This document shows, piece after piece, positions 1 through 9,834 of a DNA stretch of 37,039 bases (position 1 is the stretch's first letter; every line of letters starts with the position of its first letter). The DNA comes from Nemertoderma westbladi (Eukaryota > Xenacoelomorpha > Nemertodermatida > Nemertodermatidae): positions 1-37,039 of the forward strand of contig JAUCBJ010000951.1 in the NCBI GenBank assembly GCA_032718475.1, in the 5' to 3' direction. Made by a program: the position numbers and the translations under genes. A model generated the notes under the pieces. The model ran no database searches and was not told the origin of the DNA. It worked only from the letters and a program-made list of their open reading frames with translations.

Positions 1-172
1 TATCAGTATATAATATATAGATAGAACAGTACAACAGTAGAGCACTGACTACACCGTCACCAGTCACTTACAGCAGTATGTAAATATGGTAATGTATGTA
101 TCTCCTGCAGTACCGGTAACTATCTACCAAGCACCAGCACTTAGGTCCTATGAAATAGATAATAATATAACA
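1..172 (-). mobile_element. 3' LTR (partial) of a Ty3/gypsy-type retrotransposon
   Basis: This is the U3 end of an LTR, cut by the window edge. Read on the minus strand it begins TGTTATATTATTATC, the usual TG start. Positions 1-172 appear identical, base for base, to 11156-11327, and the two copies diverge exactly after the terminal CA on the plus strand. A polypurine tract abuts its inner edge, which marks it as the 3' LTR of the minus-strand element whose integrase, RT and gag follow to the right. The identity suggests recent activity of this family. The full LTR length cannot be seen here. Confidence 0.85.
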
Positions 173-183
173 TCTCCCTTTTT
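173..183 (-). other. Polypurine tract of the LTR retrotransposon
   Basis: On the minus strand this reads AAAAAGGGAGA directly followed by the TG of the LTR. That is the expected position and composition of the plus-strand primer used in reverse transcription of LTR elements. It fixes the orientation of the element and the inner LTR boundary. Confidence 0.8.
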
Positions 184-259
184 ATGAGTTATTTGATGAA
201 TCAAATCAACTAGTAAGTAAATAGGGTATATATTTAATAAGTTTGAGCAGTGATGCCAT

Positions 260-1516
260 TTAGGACACAGTATAACGGTCGGGAATTTTCCGTGTTCTAG
301 AACTGCGTCGTAACTCCTCATGGTCATTCACATTCCCACATCCGGTAGCGGTTGGTTTGTTCACAACATCATTTGTAGCTCCTTTAAAAACGCGCAACAA
401 CCTCCTGTTACGCCAATATGTTCTCCCAGACTTCAGTTTCACTCGGTAACCACGATAAAAATCAGATTCTACCACAATACCAATTTTATTCCATCTCTTT
501 GATGCGTTATCTTGAATAGTGACTTGACATCCGATATCGAGAGGTTTCAATGGTTGAGCAGTTCTGTCGTAAAGGAGTTTTGATGAATCTCGGATATTAG
601 CAGCTTTAATGTCAGCTTCTTCTACTGAAATTTGCCAATCTCTAGAGAAAGCTGACCAATGAGTTGGCACTTTAGAGCGTATGGGATGGCCATATACACG
701 CTGGGCAGGGGATAGACCATCTGATTTTGGAGTATTTCTTAACTCCAATAGTCCGGCTTGGAAGGAATCCGAGTTTATTTTTCCGCCAGACTTAGCAACC
801 AATCCTTTGATAGATTTGACATGCACTTCCGCATGACCATTAGATTGGGGATAGTAAGGGCTGCTCGGAGCCCATTTAACAGACCACAACTTCAAAAATT
901 TCTGAAATTCATCTGCTTTAAATTGGGGGCCACCATCTGTCCGAATGCGAACTGGTACCCCTGTTTGTACAAAGTAGGAACGAATTACTTTGATTACTTG
1001 TGTGGCACTCAGTGATCTACCAAATTCATGAATAAATGGGAAACCACTTAATCGATCAACATACAGCAAGAACTCAACCCCACCGTATTGAAAAAGATCG
1101 CATGAAACAGATTCAAAAACGCGGGAAGGGATCTCATCCCTCATTAGAGATTCCTTAGGAAGACTTGGTAAGCGTTGGGCGCATTGTATACAATTTTCAA
1201 CTGTAGTCTTCACATCATTGTTCATGCCAGGCCAATAAACGACTTGTCTTGCGCGTTTCTTTGTCCTGTCGATCCCCTGATGGCTTTCATGTAATCTAGA
1301 CAAAACCATCTTAATAGAATTTGGAGGTATAACAATTCGAGAATTTCTCAAAATTAAACCATTATCGATACTCAGTTCTTTCCATATCGATTTAAACAAT
1401 AATACATAGGGATCACTTCCACTTTCATTATAATCTGAGGCCACAGCTTGTAAAAGTTTCTGATATTTCAAATCAGCTTTCCCGTACTCGCGCAATTCTT
1501 GTAGAATAAACATCAT
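260..1516 (-). CDS. Integrase domain of Ty3/gypsy-type pol
   Basis: A 418-residue frame with the integrase layout of Metaviridae. An HHCC zinc-binding module has H76 and H79 then C109 and C112, with YWPG between them. The catalytic core has D140 (SCDLF), D194 (RTDGG) and E230 (NGHAE), the last two separated by 35 residues (DD35E). A basic C-terminal region follows, with RYWRNRR-like residues near the end. The enzyme would insert the cDNA copy into the host genome. It overlaps the preceding RT/RNase H frame by about 44 bases and lies in a +1 frame relative to it. The Met given as start is only the first in frame. The real product is probably a processed part of a polyprotein, so the overlap is either a programmed shift or an indel. 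Confidence 0.9.
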   Translation of the reverse strand: MMFILQELREYGKADLKYQKLLQAVASDYNESGSDPYVLLFKSIWKELSIDNGLILRNSRIVIPPNSIKMVLSRLHESHQGIDRTKKRARQVVYWPGMNNDVKTTVENCIQCAQRLPSLPKESLMRDEIPSRVFESVSCDLFQYGGVEFLLYVDRLSGFPFIHEFGRSLSATQVIKVIRSYFVQTGVPVRIRTDGGPQFKADEFQKFLKLWSVKWAPSSPYYPQSNGHAEVHVKSIKGLVAKSGGKINSDSFQAGLLELRNTPKSDGLSPAQRVYGHPIRSKVPTHWSAFSRDWQISVEEADIKAANIRDSSKLLYDRTAQPLKPLDIGCQVTIQDNASKRWNKIGIVVESDFYRGYRVKLKSGRTYWRNRRLLRVFKGATNDVVNKPTATGCGNVNDHEELRRSSRTRKIPDRYTVS

Positions 1517-3935
1517 TTTCTATTTCTCCGTCCGATTTAATGTTACAAGCAGAAATTTGGATACATGCATTTAACATCTCTTGATTATTTGAGTGTTCAT
1601 GACAGTCTTCAAGAGTGGGATCATCAACAGGATAGCGTGATAATGTGTCTGGAACACAATGATTTTTACCTTTAACCCATTTTAAGGTAAACTGGAATAT
1701 AGATAATTTCTCCTTGTAGTTTTGGAGTCGAATATTATCAATAGTATCCATTGTAAAGTCATTGAAAATTGGGATCAGTGGTTTATGATCCACAAGGACG
1801 GTATAGTTAGGTAAACCCATCAGAAATAGTCGACATTTTAATGTAGCCCATACAATGGCAAGAGCTTCAAGCTCTATCATAGCATATTTCGTCTCGGCCG
1901 GTTGAAGGAATCTAGATCCGCATTGAATAAGTTTCCAAAACCCATTCTGGTTTTGGAGTAATGCGAATCCAAGACCTTTTGTTCGTGCAGCATCAGTCTG
2001 TAAGACTGTCTCAGCTGTAGGGTCAAACTGAGAAAGTACCGGTGTACTTACCAAAGCTTTCTTCACTGAATTAAATGCTTTGGTATGATTAGCATTCCAG
2101 GTAAATTCATTTTTAATCTTAACAAGATCTCTCAGGGGCTCTGCAGCTCCAGCAATCTCAGTAGAAAATTGGCCTAGCTGGTTAACTAAACCAAGGAAAG
2201 ATCGGAGATCTGTTCTAGTTGTTGGTACTGGGAAATCCGCAATGGCATTAACTTTACAAGGATCTGCTTCATAACCACCTTGTTTTACATGGTATCCAAC
2301 AAAGTCTATCTCATCAGCAGCAAATTTGCACTTATCACCATTAATTGTTATACCATGTTTTGCACACCGTTCTAGAACATCACAAGTTATATTGATAGTC
2401 TCTCTGTATGTGTCACCATCCAGCGCAATATCATCTACAACTTTATTTAACCTATTGATACCACTGAATGCAATATCACCACGCAAACTGTAAGAATCAC
2501 CAGATCCCACAAATCCCATTGGGGCCCGAAGAAATTTGTACCTTCCCCAAGGTGTAATAAATGTAGTAAACTCTTGAGTCTTTGTATCCAAGGGCAATTG
2601 CCAGTAGCCCTTAGTTGCATCTAATTTGGTAAAATACTTTGCAGTAGGTTTTATCCCAGAAACCGCAGTAAATGGGGTTTTCGTAGGATGAACAGGTCGT
2701 TTAACTTGATGGTTCAACTTTGTAAGGTCGACACACATCCTTATCTTACCCCCAGGTTTAGGGGCAACCACCAAGGGGTGGCACCAATCAGTAGGTACAT
2801 CTCCTACTTCTGATATAATGCCACGCTTTAACATGTAATCAAGTTCATTTCGAACTCTATCTCGTAATGCAAATGGTATTGGCCTGGCCGCATGCACTGC
2901 AAATGGCGATGCGTCTGGTAAGAGTTCAATTTTCATAGGTGCTCCAACTTGAGATCCAACCATGGGATGCAATGTATCAGAATCATCAAAAACTGACTTG
3001 TATATGTTTTTGAGTTTTGTTTCGACTGATCTGAGTTGTGGTGAAGGGTTATCAGCAGGCAAGCTTTTAATCCAAGCAGATCGTTTTTCTGTATCAAATA
3101 CATTTTCTTGTCTGCCCGAAACAGTAGCAACATATATTAATTTCCCATCATCTCCCTGTGGAGTAGGGAAATCTTGTGGAATTGTTAGAAGTGCTGCACA
3201 AACTTCACGGGATAAATATAAACCTTTAATCCCTCTACAAACATGAATTATAGTATCAACTGTACGCTGATATCCATCAACTGATATTTGAGCTCTAAAT
3301 GTTCCAATTTTTTTTAGAGTATGATTTTCAACAGAAACTAATGTATCATTAGTTGGAGGAGCAAGGCAAGATAGTGTAATATCATTCAATGAATATATGA
3401 TATCTTCACCAGCAACGGTACACTCTGCACCAGTATCAGGGTGTGCTATCACAATTCCCAAAATGTTGTTATTCTTTGGATCAGCAATTTTAACATGTAA
3501 AAAATGGCTGCTTGTAACTCCAGCAGATTGTCTAATAACATTAACCTTTTTCGAATTTTTATTCGAACTTTGCCCATCCCGGGTACGTTGCAAACAGACA
3601 CGTTTGTAATGACCAACCCGTTTGCAATACTGGCATTCAGAATTTAATGCAGGGCATTTTCTCAAATCTTCATGGAGATCAAACCCACACCGGAAACAAA
3701 ATTTCTTTGCATTATTTCCATTAGTAATATCGTTATGTGTGTTTCTCGGCATTTGATCTGTTGTTTGTTGCGGGTTTAAAAGAAGAAGTTGTAACTTTTG
3801 AATTAGGAGGTTTAAACCCTCTATCCTTATTTTGCTTATATTTAGTCTTGTGTTTATTAGCAGAAATTTCATATTTCTTGTCACTAATTTGCTTTGAATC
3901 CCTCTTTGCTGCTTCAGTAGATCGCAAAAATTCAA
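1473..3935 (-). CDS. Zinc knuckle, protease, reverse transcriptase and RNase H of Ty3/gypsy-type pol
   Basis: An 820-residue frame. A CCHC zinc knuckle lies at C101, C104, H109 and C114. A retroviral-type aspartic protease has the motif DTGAE at residue 167. The reverse transcriptase has KLDATKGYWQ (D439) and VVDDIAL (D501, D502), the equivalent of YxDD with V in place of Y. RNase H follows with TDAARTKG, the E of IELEALAIVWA and VDHKPL. The order protease-RT-RNase H-integrase is that of Ty3/gypsy, not Ty1/copia. The first 65 or so residues overlap the gag frame and are probably not translated in this frame; gag to pol needs a +1 shift. All RT and RNase H motifs are uninterrupted, which fits a young copy. 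Confidence 0.92.
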   Translation of the reverse strand: MNFCDLLKQQRGIQSKLVTRNMKFLLINTRLNISKIRIEGLNLLIQKLQLLLLNPQQTTDQMPRNTHNDITNGNNAKKFCFRCGFDLHEDLRKCPALNSECQYCKRVGHYKRVCLQRTRDGQSSNKNSKKVNVIRQSAGVTSSHFLHVKIADPKNNNILGIVIAHPDTGAECTVAGEDIIYSLNDITLSCLAPPTNDTLVSVENHTLKKIGTFRAQISVDGYQRTVDTIIHVCRGIKGLYLSREVCAALLTIPQDFPTPQGDDGKLIYVATVSGRQENVFDTEKRSAWIKSLPADNPSPQLRSVETKLKNIYKSVFDDSDTLHPMVGSQVGAPMKIELLPDASPFAVHAARPIPFALRDRVRNELDYMLKRGIISEVGDVPTDWCHPLVVAPKPGGKIRMCVDLTKLNHQVKRPVHPTKTPFTAVSGIKPTAKYFTKLDATKGYWQLPLDTKTQEFTTFITPWGRYKFLRAPMGFVGSGDSYSLRGDIAFSGINRLNKVVDDIALDGDTYRETINITCDVLERCAKHGITINGDKCKFAADEIDFVGYHVKQGGYEADPCKVNAIADFPVPTTRTDLRSFLGLVNQLGQFSTEIAGAAEPLRDLVKIKNEFTWNANHTKAFNSVKKALVSTPVLSQFDPTAETVLQTDAARTKGLGFALLQNQNGFWKLIQCGSRFLQPAETKYAMIELEALAIVWATLKCRLFLMGLPNYTVLVDHKPLIPIFNDFTMDTIDNIRLQNYKEKLSIFQFTLKWVKGKNHCVPDTLSRYPVDDPTLEDCHEHSNNQEMLNACIQISACNIKSDGEIENDVYSTRIARVRES

Positions 3936-4881
3936 AAGTATCTTTCAAATTTAGTGCCGGTTTTTTTGCAATAACCTTAGCACGAGCTGACTCGTCTTTA
4001 AGACCCACAACAAGAATTGCAGTTGTTAAAATATTGTATGTAACATTTTGAACATCAGCATATTCAGCAAGTTCAGTAACACGTGTATAATATTTATAAA
4101 TTGACTCACCTTCTTCTTGTTTTACAGTGAGAAGGTTTCTCCAATCTACATTTGGGTTGCGATCACACCTTAAATAATTGCTAATTTCGTTAATAACTTC
4201 ATCCAATGTCATAGATGTATTATGAGGTATCTCAATAACTCGTCGCACTGTATTCAGGAAATCTGGATGACAGTGACTAAAAAATGCAGCAATCTGATCC
4301 TCCCTGGGAGATTTATAGAGCTTAGTTAGTTGAAAGTAAGGCCTCCAAACTTCTAACCAACGTTGAAACTTTTGGAAATCTGTTCCATCCTCTAGGGCTG
4401 GCGGATCAGCAACTATTGGCCGTGCAGAATGGCCAATTTCCAGCAGAGACATTGGTGGAATTGTGTCATCAAGGGAACTCGCAGTGTGGTCCCTCCTCGA
4501 ACCGGTAGAAACTGTATTTTTGTGAAGCTCATCTTCAAATCTATCCATATAAGAATACATTTCATTAACTAAACCGGCAGTCGATTCAATATAATTATCA
4601 TGTGTATCAATGTCATCTATCCGGTTTTCTAAAACTTTAACATCAGTGTGATGTGAAATCACCAAACCCAAAGCATTTTCAGCCGATTCAATGCATCGCT
4701 TCATCGTACGGAGCATTCCATGCGACCAAGTAGCAGTTTCTGAACCCTGAAAAGCGTCTACGGATTTCTGGCAATTTCGTAAATGCATTGTAACTTGGCC
4801 TTTCTGAGTAGGACGGCTAAAACGTCTGTCCTTATCTGATCTGATCTGATCTGATCTGACGGTATCTGACACTTGTTTCAC
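3733..4881 (-). CDS. Gag-like capsid protein of the LTR retrotransposon
   Basis: A 382-residue frame. Residues about 130-300 resemble retrotransposon gag capsid: W-rich helices (FQRWLEVWRPYFQL), a region like DWRNLLTVKQEEGESIYKYYTRVTELAEYADV, then a helix before a lysine-rich tail (KYKQNKDRGFKP). It would form the intracellular particle. The zinc knuckle usually at the gag C-terminus is found instead in the overlapping pol frame. The first 20 residues are encoded partly by a (TGATC)n run, so the true start may be a later Met (for example MHLRNCQ). No LTR or primer-binding site is seen just upstream on this strand, so the 5' end appears lost or replaced. Confidence 0.8.
   Translation of the reverse strand: MKQVSDTVRSDQIRSDKDRRFSRPTQKGQVTMHLRNCQKSVDAFQGSETATWSHGMLRTMKRCIESAENALGLVISHHTDVKVLENRIDDIDTHDNYIESTAGLVNEMYSYMDRFEDELHKNTVSTGSRRDHTASSLDDTIPPMSLLEIGHSARPIVADPPALEDGTDFQKFQRWLEVWRPYFQLTKLYKSPREDQIAAFFSHCHPDFLNTVRRVIEIPHNTSMTLDEVINEISNYLRCDRNPNVDWRNLLTVKQEEGESIYKYYTRVTELAEYADVQNVTYNILTTAILVVGLKDESARAKVIAKKPALNLKDTFEFLRSTEAAKRDSKQISDKKYEISANKHKTKYKQNKDRGFKPPNSKVTTSSFKPATNNRSNAEKHT
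4833..4858. repeat. TGATC pentanucleotide microsatellite
   Basis: About five tandem units of the pentamer TGATC sit at the 5' end of the gag frame and are translated as an RSDQIRSD-like stretch if the first Met is used. Confidence 0.8.
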
Positions 4882-4916
4882 CTTATTGCAGTTAGTGGTT
4901 TATACATGGTAGGCCT

Positions 4917-5037
4917 ATTAGTTTATACTTATATGAACAGGTACGAAACGTGTACAGTATGTTTCGAGTTTTATAACGCTAATAAAACCAATACAGTGAC
5001 TAAGGATAAAACACACATACAGTATTTGGAATCAGCG
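4917..5037 (+). repeat. Diverged direct repeat, copy 1
   Basis: A segment of about 100 bases with the shared stretches acagtatgtttcgagttt, aataaaacca and acagtgact, which recurs in the same orientation at 5931-6033. Both copies carry an AATAAA. They could be remnants of LTR-like ends of another element, or a simple segmental duplication. No coding region of such an element lies between them. Confidence 0.65.
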
Positions 5038-5076
5038 TACTTAAGGTGTAAGGATGCAAGATGATTTAAGCTAGTT

Positions 5077-5418
5077 TTGACTCGTCCATACTCGCTAGGA
5101 ACCTCTATCACCTTAGTCTTAACAACCTGGGTGGGCCACGACCTGGTTGTGCAAGGTTTCTACCGCCCATTTACACGAAGTCGCGGACGCGGCCCTGTTG
5201 AGTCTCCACTGGAGAAGTTTACAAGACAGCCGTTAATTCAGGGCCTGGAGCTAGACCCCACTGCTGAACCACCCAGAGAGATACCTGCCAGGTTTGGAGC
5301 AAATTTAAACGAACCCTCCAGAGTCGGAACGATGTTGGACCAACCCGCTATGGTCGGAACGAGGTTGGACGAACTCGCCAGAGTCGGAACGAAGTTGGCA
5401 TCATGTTATGAATGTTGA
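5077..5418 (+). other. Unrecognised open frame with a 30-bp tandem repeat
   Basis: A 113-residue frame that I do not recognise. Its last third is made of about 2.7 tandem 30-bp units (roughly 5321-5400, core gtcggaacga), giving the protein repeat RVGT-LD-. It lies between the two copies of the direct repeat. A stretch such as RSRGRGPVESPLE could be the tail of a retroelement polyprotein, but nothing supports this firmly. It may simply be an open repeat. Confidence 0.25.
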
Positions 5419-5930
5419 AAATTTATGTTTTTTTGTGCGTTTGTAATATGAGTAACGGAATTGGAACATAAATCCCCCCCCGGGGGAAATAATATTGTGA
5501 GGCAAGGCAGCTTGCCAGGTTGTGCGAAACTAGAATTGAACAAGTCGGCACTTAACATACGTTTATGTCACGTGCTGCGCGAAGGCCCGTTTGTGTAATA
5601 GATCATGGATGCAATGTGTGTTATTTCGATTTATTATCGAAATTTATTGATTATTTATAATGTAATAGTTATAGTGCTGAATACTGAACAGTCTACGTAC
5701 ATTCGTGCTCATTCTATTACTTATGTCGAATTGTAATTGAATTTGTAATTTTTGAATTTGTAATTGAATCAATAATAATTGAATTGACAAAGAAATGCCT
5801 TCGCTATTTGTATTTTTTTACTTTTTTTGTATTGTGTTCTACCTACCTAGTACGTTATTTACGCGATGGTGATACTTTTAGAGGTGATCATTCGTGTTTG
5901 ACGTTCACATCACCGCTAGGCCCGTTTCTA

Positions 5931-6033
5931 ATTTATACTTAAATGAACAAGTACAGTATGTTTCGAGTTTTCTCACTCCAATAAAACCAAAACAGTGACT
6001 CAGGATAAAACACGTACATATATTTGAAACATA
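5931..6033 (+). repeat. Diverged direct repeat, copy 2
   Basis: Second copy of the segment at 4917-5037, same orientation, about 1 kb away, with small indels. It contains AATAAA. Confidence 0.65.
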
Positions 6034-7056
6034 TTTTGTGCAATATAAATTGATCAGAATAATTGAAATTTTATTTTTTATACCATTGTGTTAAACATAA
6101 AAAAAATTAATTTAACGGGTCCGTACAGGGCCAATCTCTGTAACAAACCACAAGGATGAGCACACTTTAAATACTTTCAATTACAGTACTTCTACGTTTC
6201 TGTCAATTCGCCCCCTAGCGGCAGACAGAGGAACTATAGAAGTCTGTCTGTATGTAGAATCTCTAAACTTTTGATAGACTACATGTGTACCAAGTTTGGT
6301 TCCATTTCATTCATGATCGACACAGTTATTAGCGTTCAAACATTTCCGACGACAACGACGACGGACGGCTCACTAATTGTACTGCTATGCTAAGGCTTAC
6401 CTGGACTTCGTGGCTCGCCCCACATATGTTAGCCAGGACTGTGATAACCCTTCCCTTTAGAGTACCAAACAAACAAATATTTTATATTTAATATATTGAT
6501 ACGTCATCATCATTATTTAATAATAATAATTATAATTAATACAATTAAGTATAACAATTAATAATGATAACTATTAACAAGAAAGATTAGTAAAATATTG
6601 CAGCAAGGTTGTGTTGTTTTTAATAAATATTTAATGTATCAACAACAACTAAAGCTACGAAAGTTGTTTACATCTGAAACTAGAATAAAAATATAAGTAG
6701 AAAATAGTATTTCATATAAAATAGGGAAGTTGTTTACATCTGGATCTAGAATACAAATTTCATATAAAAAAAATAAATAAAATAAAGCCCACAAGCTTGG
6801 TGTCTTCAAAAGTATTGGTCAAAAATTTAAAATTTACATCCTGACTCATTTTATTGGCTTCGAAATGTAATTTTAAAAAAATGAAAAAAATATCAAAAAA
6901 ACTCAAAATAGAGCTGCAAAACATTTACAAATATCTGCCTTGTGGATAGTCACCTTCGAATCAACCCTGCCACACAACATCTTCAACTTTTTTTTATAAT
7001 ACTTTTATAATAGTAATATTTCATGTCTGACACCTTCAACTTAAAAACTAATTCAA
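6034..7056. other. Non-coding AT-rich stretch
   Basis: No gene is seen. The stretch is AT-rich, with an approximate duplication of 'gaagttgtttacatctg' near 6660 and 6725. A CTCF-like core on the minus strand at 6209-6223 (gccgctagggggcg) is described under findings. It ends at the 3' side of the transposase gene on the minus strand. Confidence 0.5.
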
Positions 7057-9834
7057 CTACGCAAAACACAAGGGCCCAAACTGGCCATTAAATATGTCCA
7101 ATTCCCCCGGAGATAGTTCCACCCCCACAGACTTAGAAATACCGTCACCACCCCTAAACCCCCGCAATCCTGCTATGGACATCGATGTATTTTTTTTCTG
7201 AAGGCAGCGCAAAGACGGACAAAAACAGAAACTTCTAGTAACACATCCCCTGGGGAGATCTACTTTTCCTGATATCTGGAGATATAATTCGCCGACTCCC
7301 ACGAGAGCATTGCACCCTGGGGACACACATTTCAATTGAGTGGACCCAACTATCATTCTCTTCACTTCCCAATCCTGCTTATCCTCCAACTGCTGACGGT
7401 ACATGTAAGGGATACTTTCGAAGTTAACGAATGCCTTTTCCAGAATAATCTGTAATTCCGAGGCCGTATATGCTAATTGGTATATAATAGATGATGTTGA
7501 ATCTATGTTACATAGTCTGAGGAGGACCCAAAGGATATGCCGACACAGTTGTTTGGGTTGAGATAACTTAAAGGAACAATCGCAATTTGGATAATTCTTT
7601 ATAATAACGGTATGGGAATCAAAACGCGAGGTAATTCTGGCAGTATAGCTGACTTTTGGAATCACTTTCACAGTGCATGCGCTGTATTTCATAGTACGAC
7701 ATTGCTCAAAACTTTGCAAAAATCCCTTTGAACGAGTTGTGCGTGTAGTTATATTGTCCGGCCTCCTTTCCGTGCGAATGTTACGGTTAACATCAGATCG
7801 ATGGCTTCGTGTTTCATCCACTTCAACGCTGGGCCCATTAATACGCGGGGGTGGATCTTTGTGTTGAATAATGATATCACGAGATTCTGACTCGAATAAT
7901 TCCCTAAACTCCTCTGCTTGTCTTTGCAGAAAATCCTTGTCTTTGGTAAGGCGTCTCTCGAGTTCAATCGGCGTGGGGCCATTATTTCCAATTACCAGTC
8001 CCCCACATCCTTGAGCCTGGTAGAGACCCTGGAGGTCGGCGCTTTCAAATATGTCGTGATCAACAGATTCACAGAGGGATTTATAGCGATTTCCAAAACT
8101 TTGTGACTTTGCATGAGAGGATTCTGTAAGGGAAGCTTTGAATGGAAGCAATGGAATATAACATCGAACCAGTTTATCACAATGTCCATCGTAAAATTTA
8201 AAAAAGTTACTAACTCTTTCATATTTCTCACATAAAGGGCGGAATTCTGTTCGAATAGATGCCAGAACTAGCGTTGTTGGAGCGTTGACATATTTCTTTA
8301 CCAGAACATGGAATAATTTAGCATCGACAGAATCACTGACAGATCGTTCTATTCTATGAGCATCGCGAAAGAAATGTGCTACACACGACAACAGCTTCAA
8401 ACTGCTGTCGAATTTTCTGAGTCCTAGTTGTAATGCGCCTGACTCATCCGCAATCCACGGCATCAGTGGTCGAAATGGTGTCTGATTCAGTAGCATTGTC
8501 ATGTTGTTTATTTCTGATAACAATTTAGCTATATTATCTGAGTGTTCAGTTAGACCGCGGCCTTTCATCTTAGCAATAGTTACCACACTTCTTAGAACTG
8601 GATGGTATGTGGTCACTTTTAGTTCAGTCCCTTTCTCTCTCAAAGTCTTCTCACACCCATCCAAAAATGGGATTGCGTCAGAAAGAACGGTATCTGGGTT
8701 GCTCATTTGAGAAGCAAAAGTAACTTGGAGACGACTCGAGGTAATAACCCAATTCTCATCAACGTCCCATATTAAAAACGGATCCGTCTTAGATAGAGTT
8801 TCTTTCTTTATTTGTATGGCTTCGATATCGTTGCCGAAGGGGCGACATTCAGCCAAGGCTTTGGCTTTCAAGTTTTTTAAATTAAAACTATGCATCTTAG
8901 CTGCGGCCATCACCCCACTTTCATACCCGCCATCCTTTATTGCATTTTTAATATATTGCGCCCGTAATTGCTGGGGTTTGGTATTAGGATTTCGTTGCAC
9001 CAATTCAACAATGTCTATTTTAGTTGTTGCAGTTGATTCTGGTTCTATAGGAGTAAATAGCGGGTCACCTCGTTGTATTACACAGGAATGATGAAGAATG
9101 TTAATCACAATAATCCGTCTTTCACCACTATCATGGCACACCATTTTCCGCGCATAGCAGTCCCGATGATTAGTTTCACTAGAGCAAAACGAACAACGGC
9201 TAGGACTGCCAACAAAGTCAGACCGATTTTGCACTCGATGTTCCCTGTAAAATGAACATTCAACATTCGGGCAATAGGTGAGACCTCTACAATTACAGTA
9301 TGTAAATTTAAATTTTTTTGAATCGCCATTGATGTCAAATACTCTTAATTGCGTGGAGTTTTGGCGGCCCCAACACCAGATATCAATCCAAGAATTTACT
9401 TTCTTCTCCGGGTTTTTACAATCACATATGTAACTGCAGTTACCGTCGATTTGGTATGGTAAATTTGTAACATCCGATAAATAAGTTGCCTCTTTTAGGT
9501 TAATTTTAAGTCCTGGTCCAGTGTAGATTCTCCTTCCCTTTTGATCAATTTTTAGAATAATTTCATCCTTAGTATTATCGTAAAATGTCCTGTACTTCGA
9601 AATATATGGTGACTCTGAGACTTCCGAAATTTCAATAACATCCTCATTGATTGTGACTATAGGCCTAGGCCTATCTAATGAGAGCGGGGTCGACGTGAGC
9701 GGTTGTTCCTCAGGCTCAGGTGGGTTACCCCGATGTGGTACCCATATGGTCCGATATGGTACCCATTTGATCCGATGTGGTACCGATTTGGTCCAATGTG
9801 GTACCGATTTGTACCGATGTGGTTGTTCGCGCTT
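7057..9834 (-). CDS. MULE-type transposase with cysteine-rich modules and SWIM finger, start missing
   Basis: The frame is open from 9834 (just after a TGA at 9835-9837) to the stop at 7057, over 900 codons. There is no ATG in its first 600 bases, so the N-terminus is not resolved. The part from the GTG at 9234 is 725 residues. Upstream of it lie cysteine-rich modules (YICDCKNPEKK, then YCNCRGLTYCPNVECSFY) that resemble WRKY-GCM1/FLYWCH-type zinc modules. The core resembles a Mutator-like DDE transposase: D186 (VLSDAIPF), D263 (WIADESGALQLGL) and C284-x2-H287 (LLSCVAHFFRDA). A SWIM finger CDC...CRH follows near residue 570. A cysteine-rich tail ends the protein. MULE enzymes cut and paste DNA with 8-11 bp target duplications. 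The 5' portion runs into a minisatellite and then a solo LTR, which may have cut off the true start. Confidence 0.65.
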   Translation of the reverse strand, partial: KREQPHRYKSVPHWTKSVPHRIKWVPYRTIWVPHRGNPPEPEEQPLTSTPLSLDRPRPIVTINEDVIEISEVSESPYISKYRTFYDNTKDEIILKIDQKGRRIYTGPGLKINLKEATYLSDVTNLPYQIDGNCSYICDCKNPEKKVNSWIDIWCWGRQNSTQLRVFDINGDSKKFKFTYCNCRGLTYCPNVECSFYREHRVQNRSDFVGSPSRCSFCSSETNHRDCYARKMVCHDSGERRIIVINILHHSCVIQRGDPLFTPIEPESTATTKIDIVELVQRNPNTKPQQLRAQYIKNAIKDGGYESGVMAAAKMHSFNLKNLKAKALAECRPFGNDIEAIQIKKETLSKTDPFLIWDVDENWVITSSRLQVTFASQMSNPDTVLSDAIPFLDGCEKTLREKGTELKVTTYHPVLRSVVTIAKMKGRGLTEHSDNIAKLLSEINNMTMLLNQTPFRPLMPWIADESGALQLGLRKFDSSLKLLSCVAHFFRDAHRIERSVSDSVDAKLFHVLVKKYVNAPTTLVLASIRTEFRPLCEKYERVSNFFKFYDGHCDKLVRCYIPLLPFKASLTESSHAKSQSFGNRYKSLCESVDHDIFESADLQGLYQAQGCGGLVIGNNGPTPIELERRLTKDKDFLQRQAEEFRELFESESRDIIIQHKDPPPRINGPSVEVDETRSHRSDVNRNIRTERRPDNITTRTTRSKGFLQSFEQCRTMKYSACTVKVIPKVSYTARITSRFDSHTVIIKNYPNCDCSFKLSQPKQLCRHILWVLLRLCNIDSTSSIIYQLAYTASELQIILEKAFVNFESIPYMYRQQLEDKQDWEVKRMIVGSTQLKCVSPGCNALVGVGELYLQISGKVDLPRGCVTRSFCFCPSLRCLQKKNTSMSIAGLRGFRGGDGISKSVGVELSPGELDIFNGQFGPLCFA
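9728..9819. repeat. GATGTGGTACC-type minisatellite, left block
   Basis: Diverged tandem units of about 17-21 bases with the core gatgtggtaccgatttggt. The same repeat continues on the far side of the solo LTR at 11328 and recurs at about 11853. It is open in the transposase frame and would encode SVPHR-like repeats there. Confidence 0.8.
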
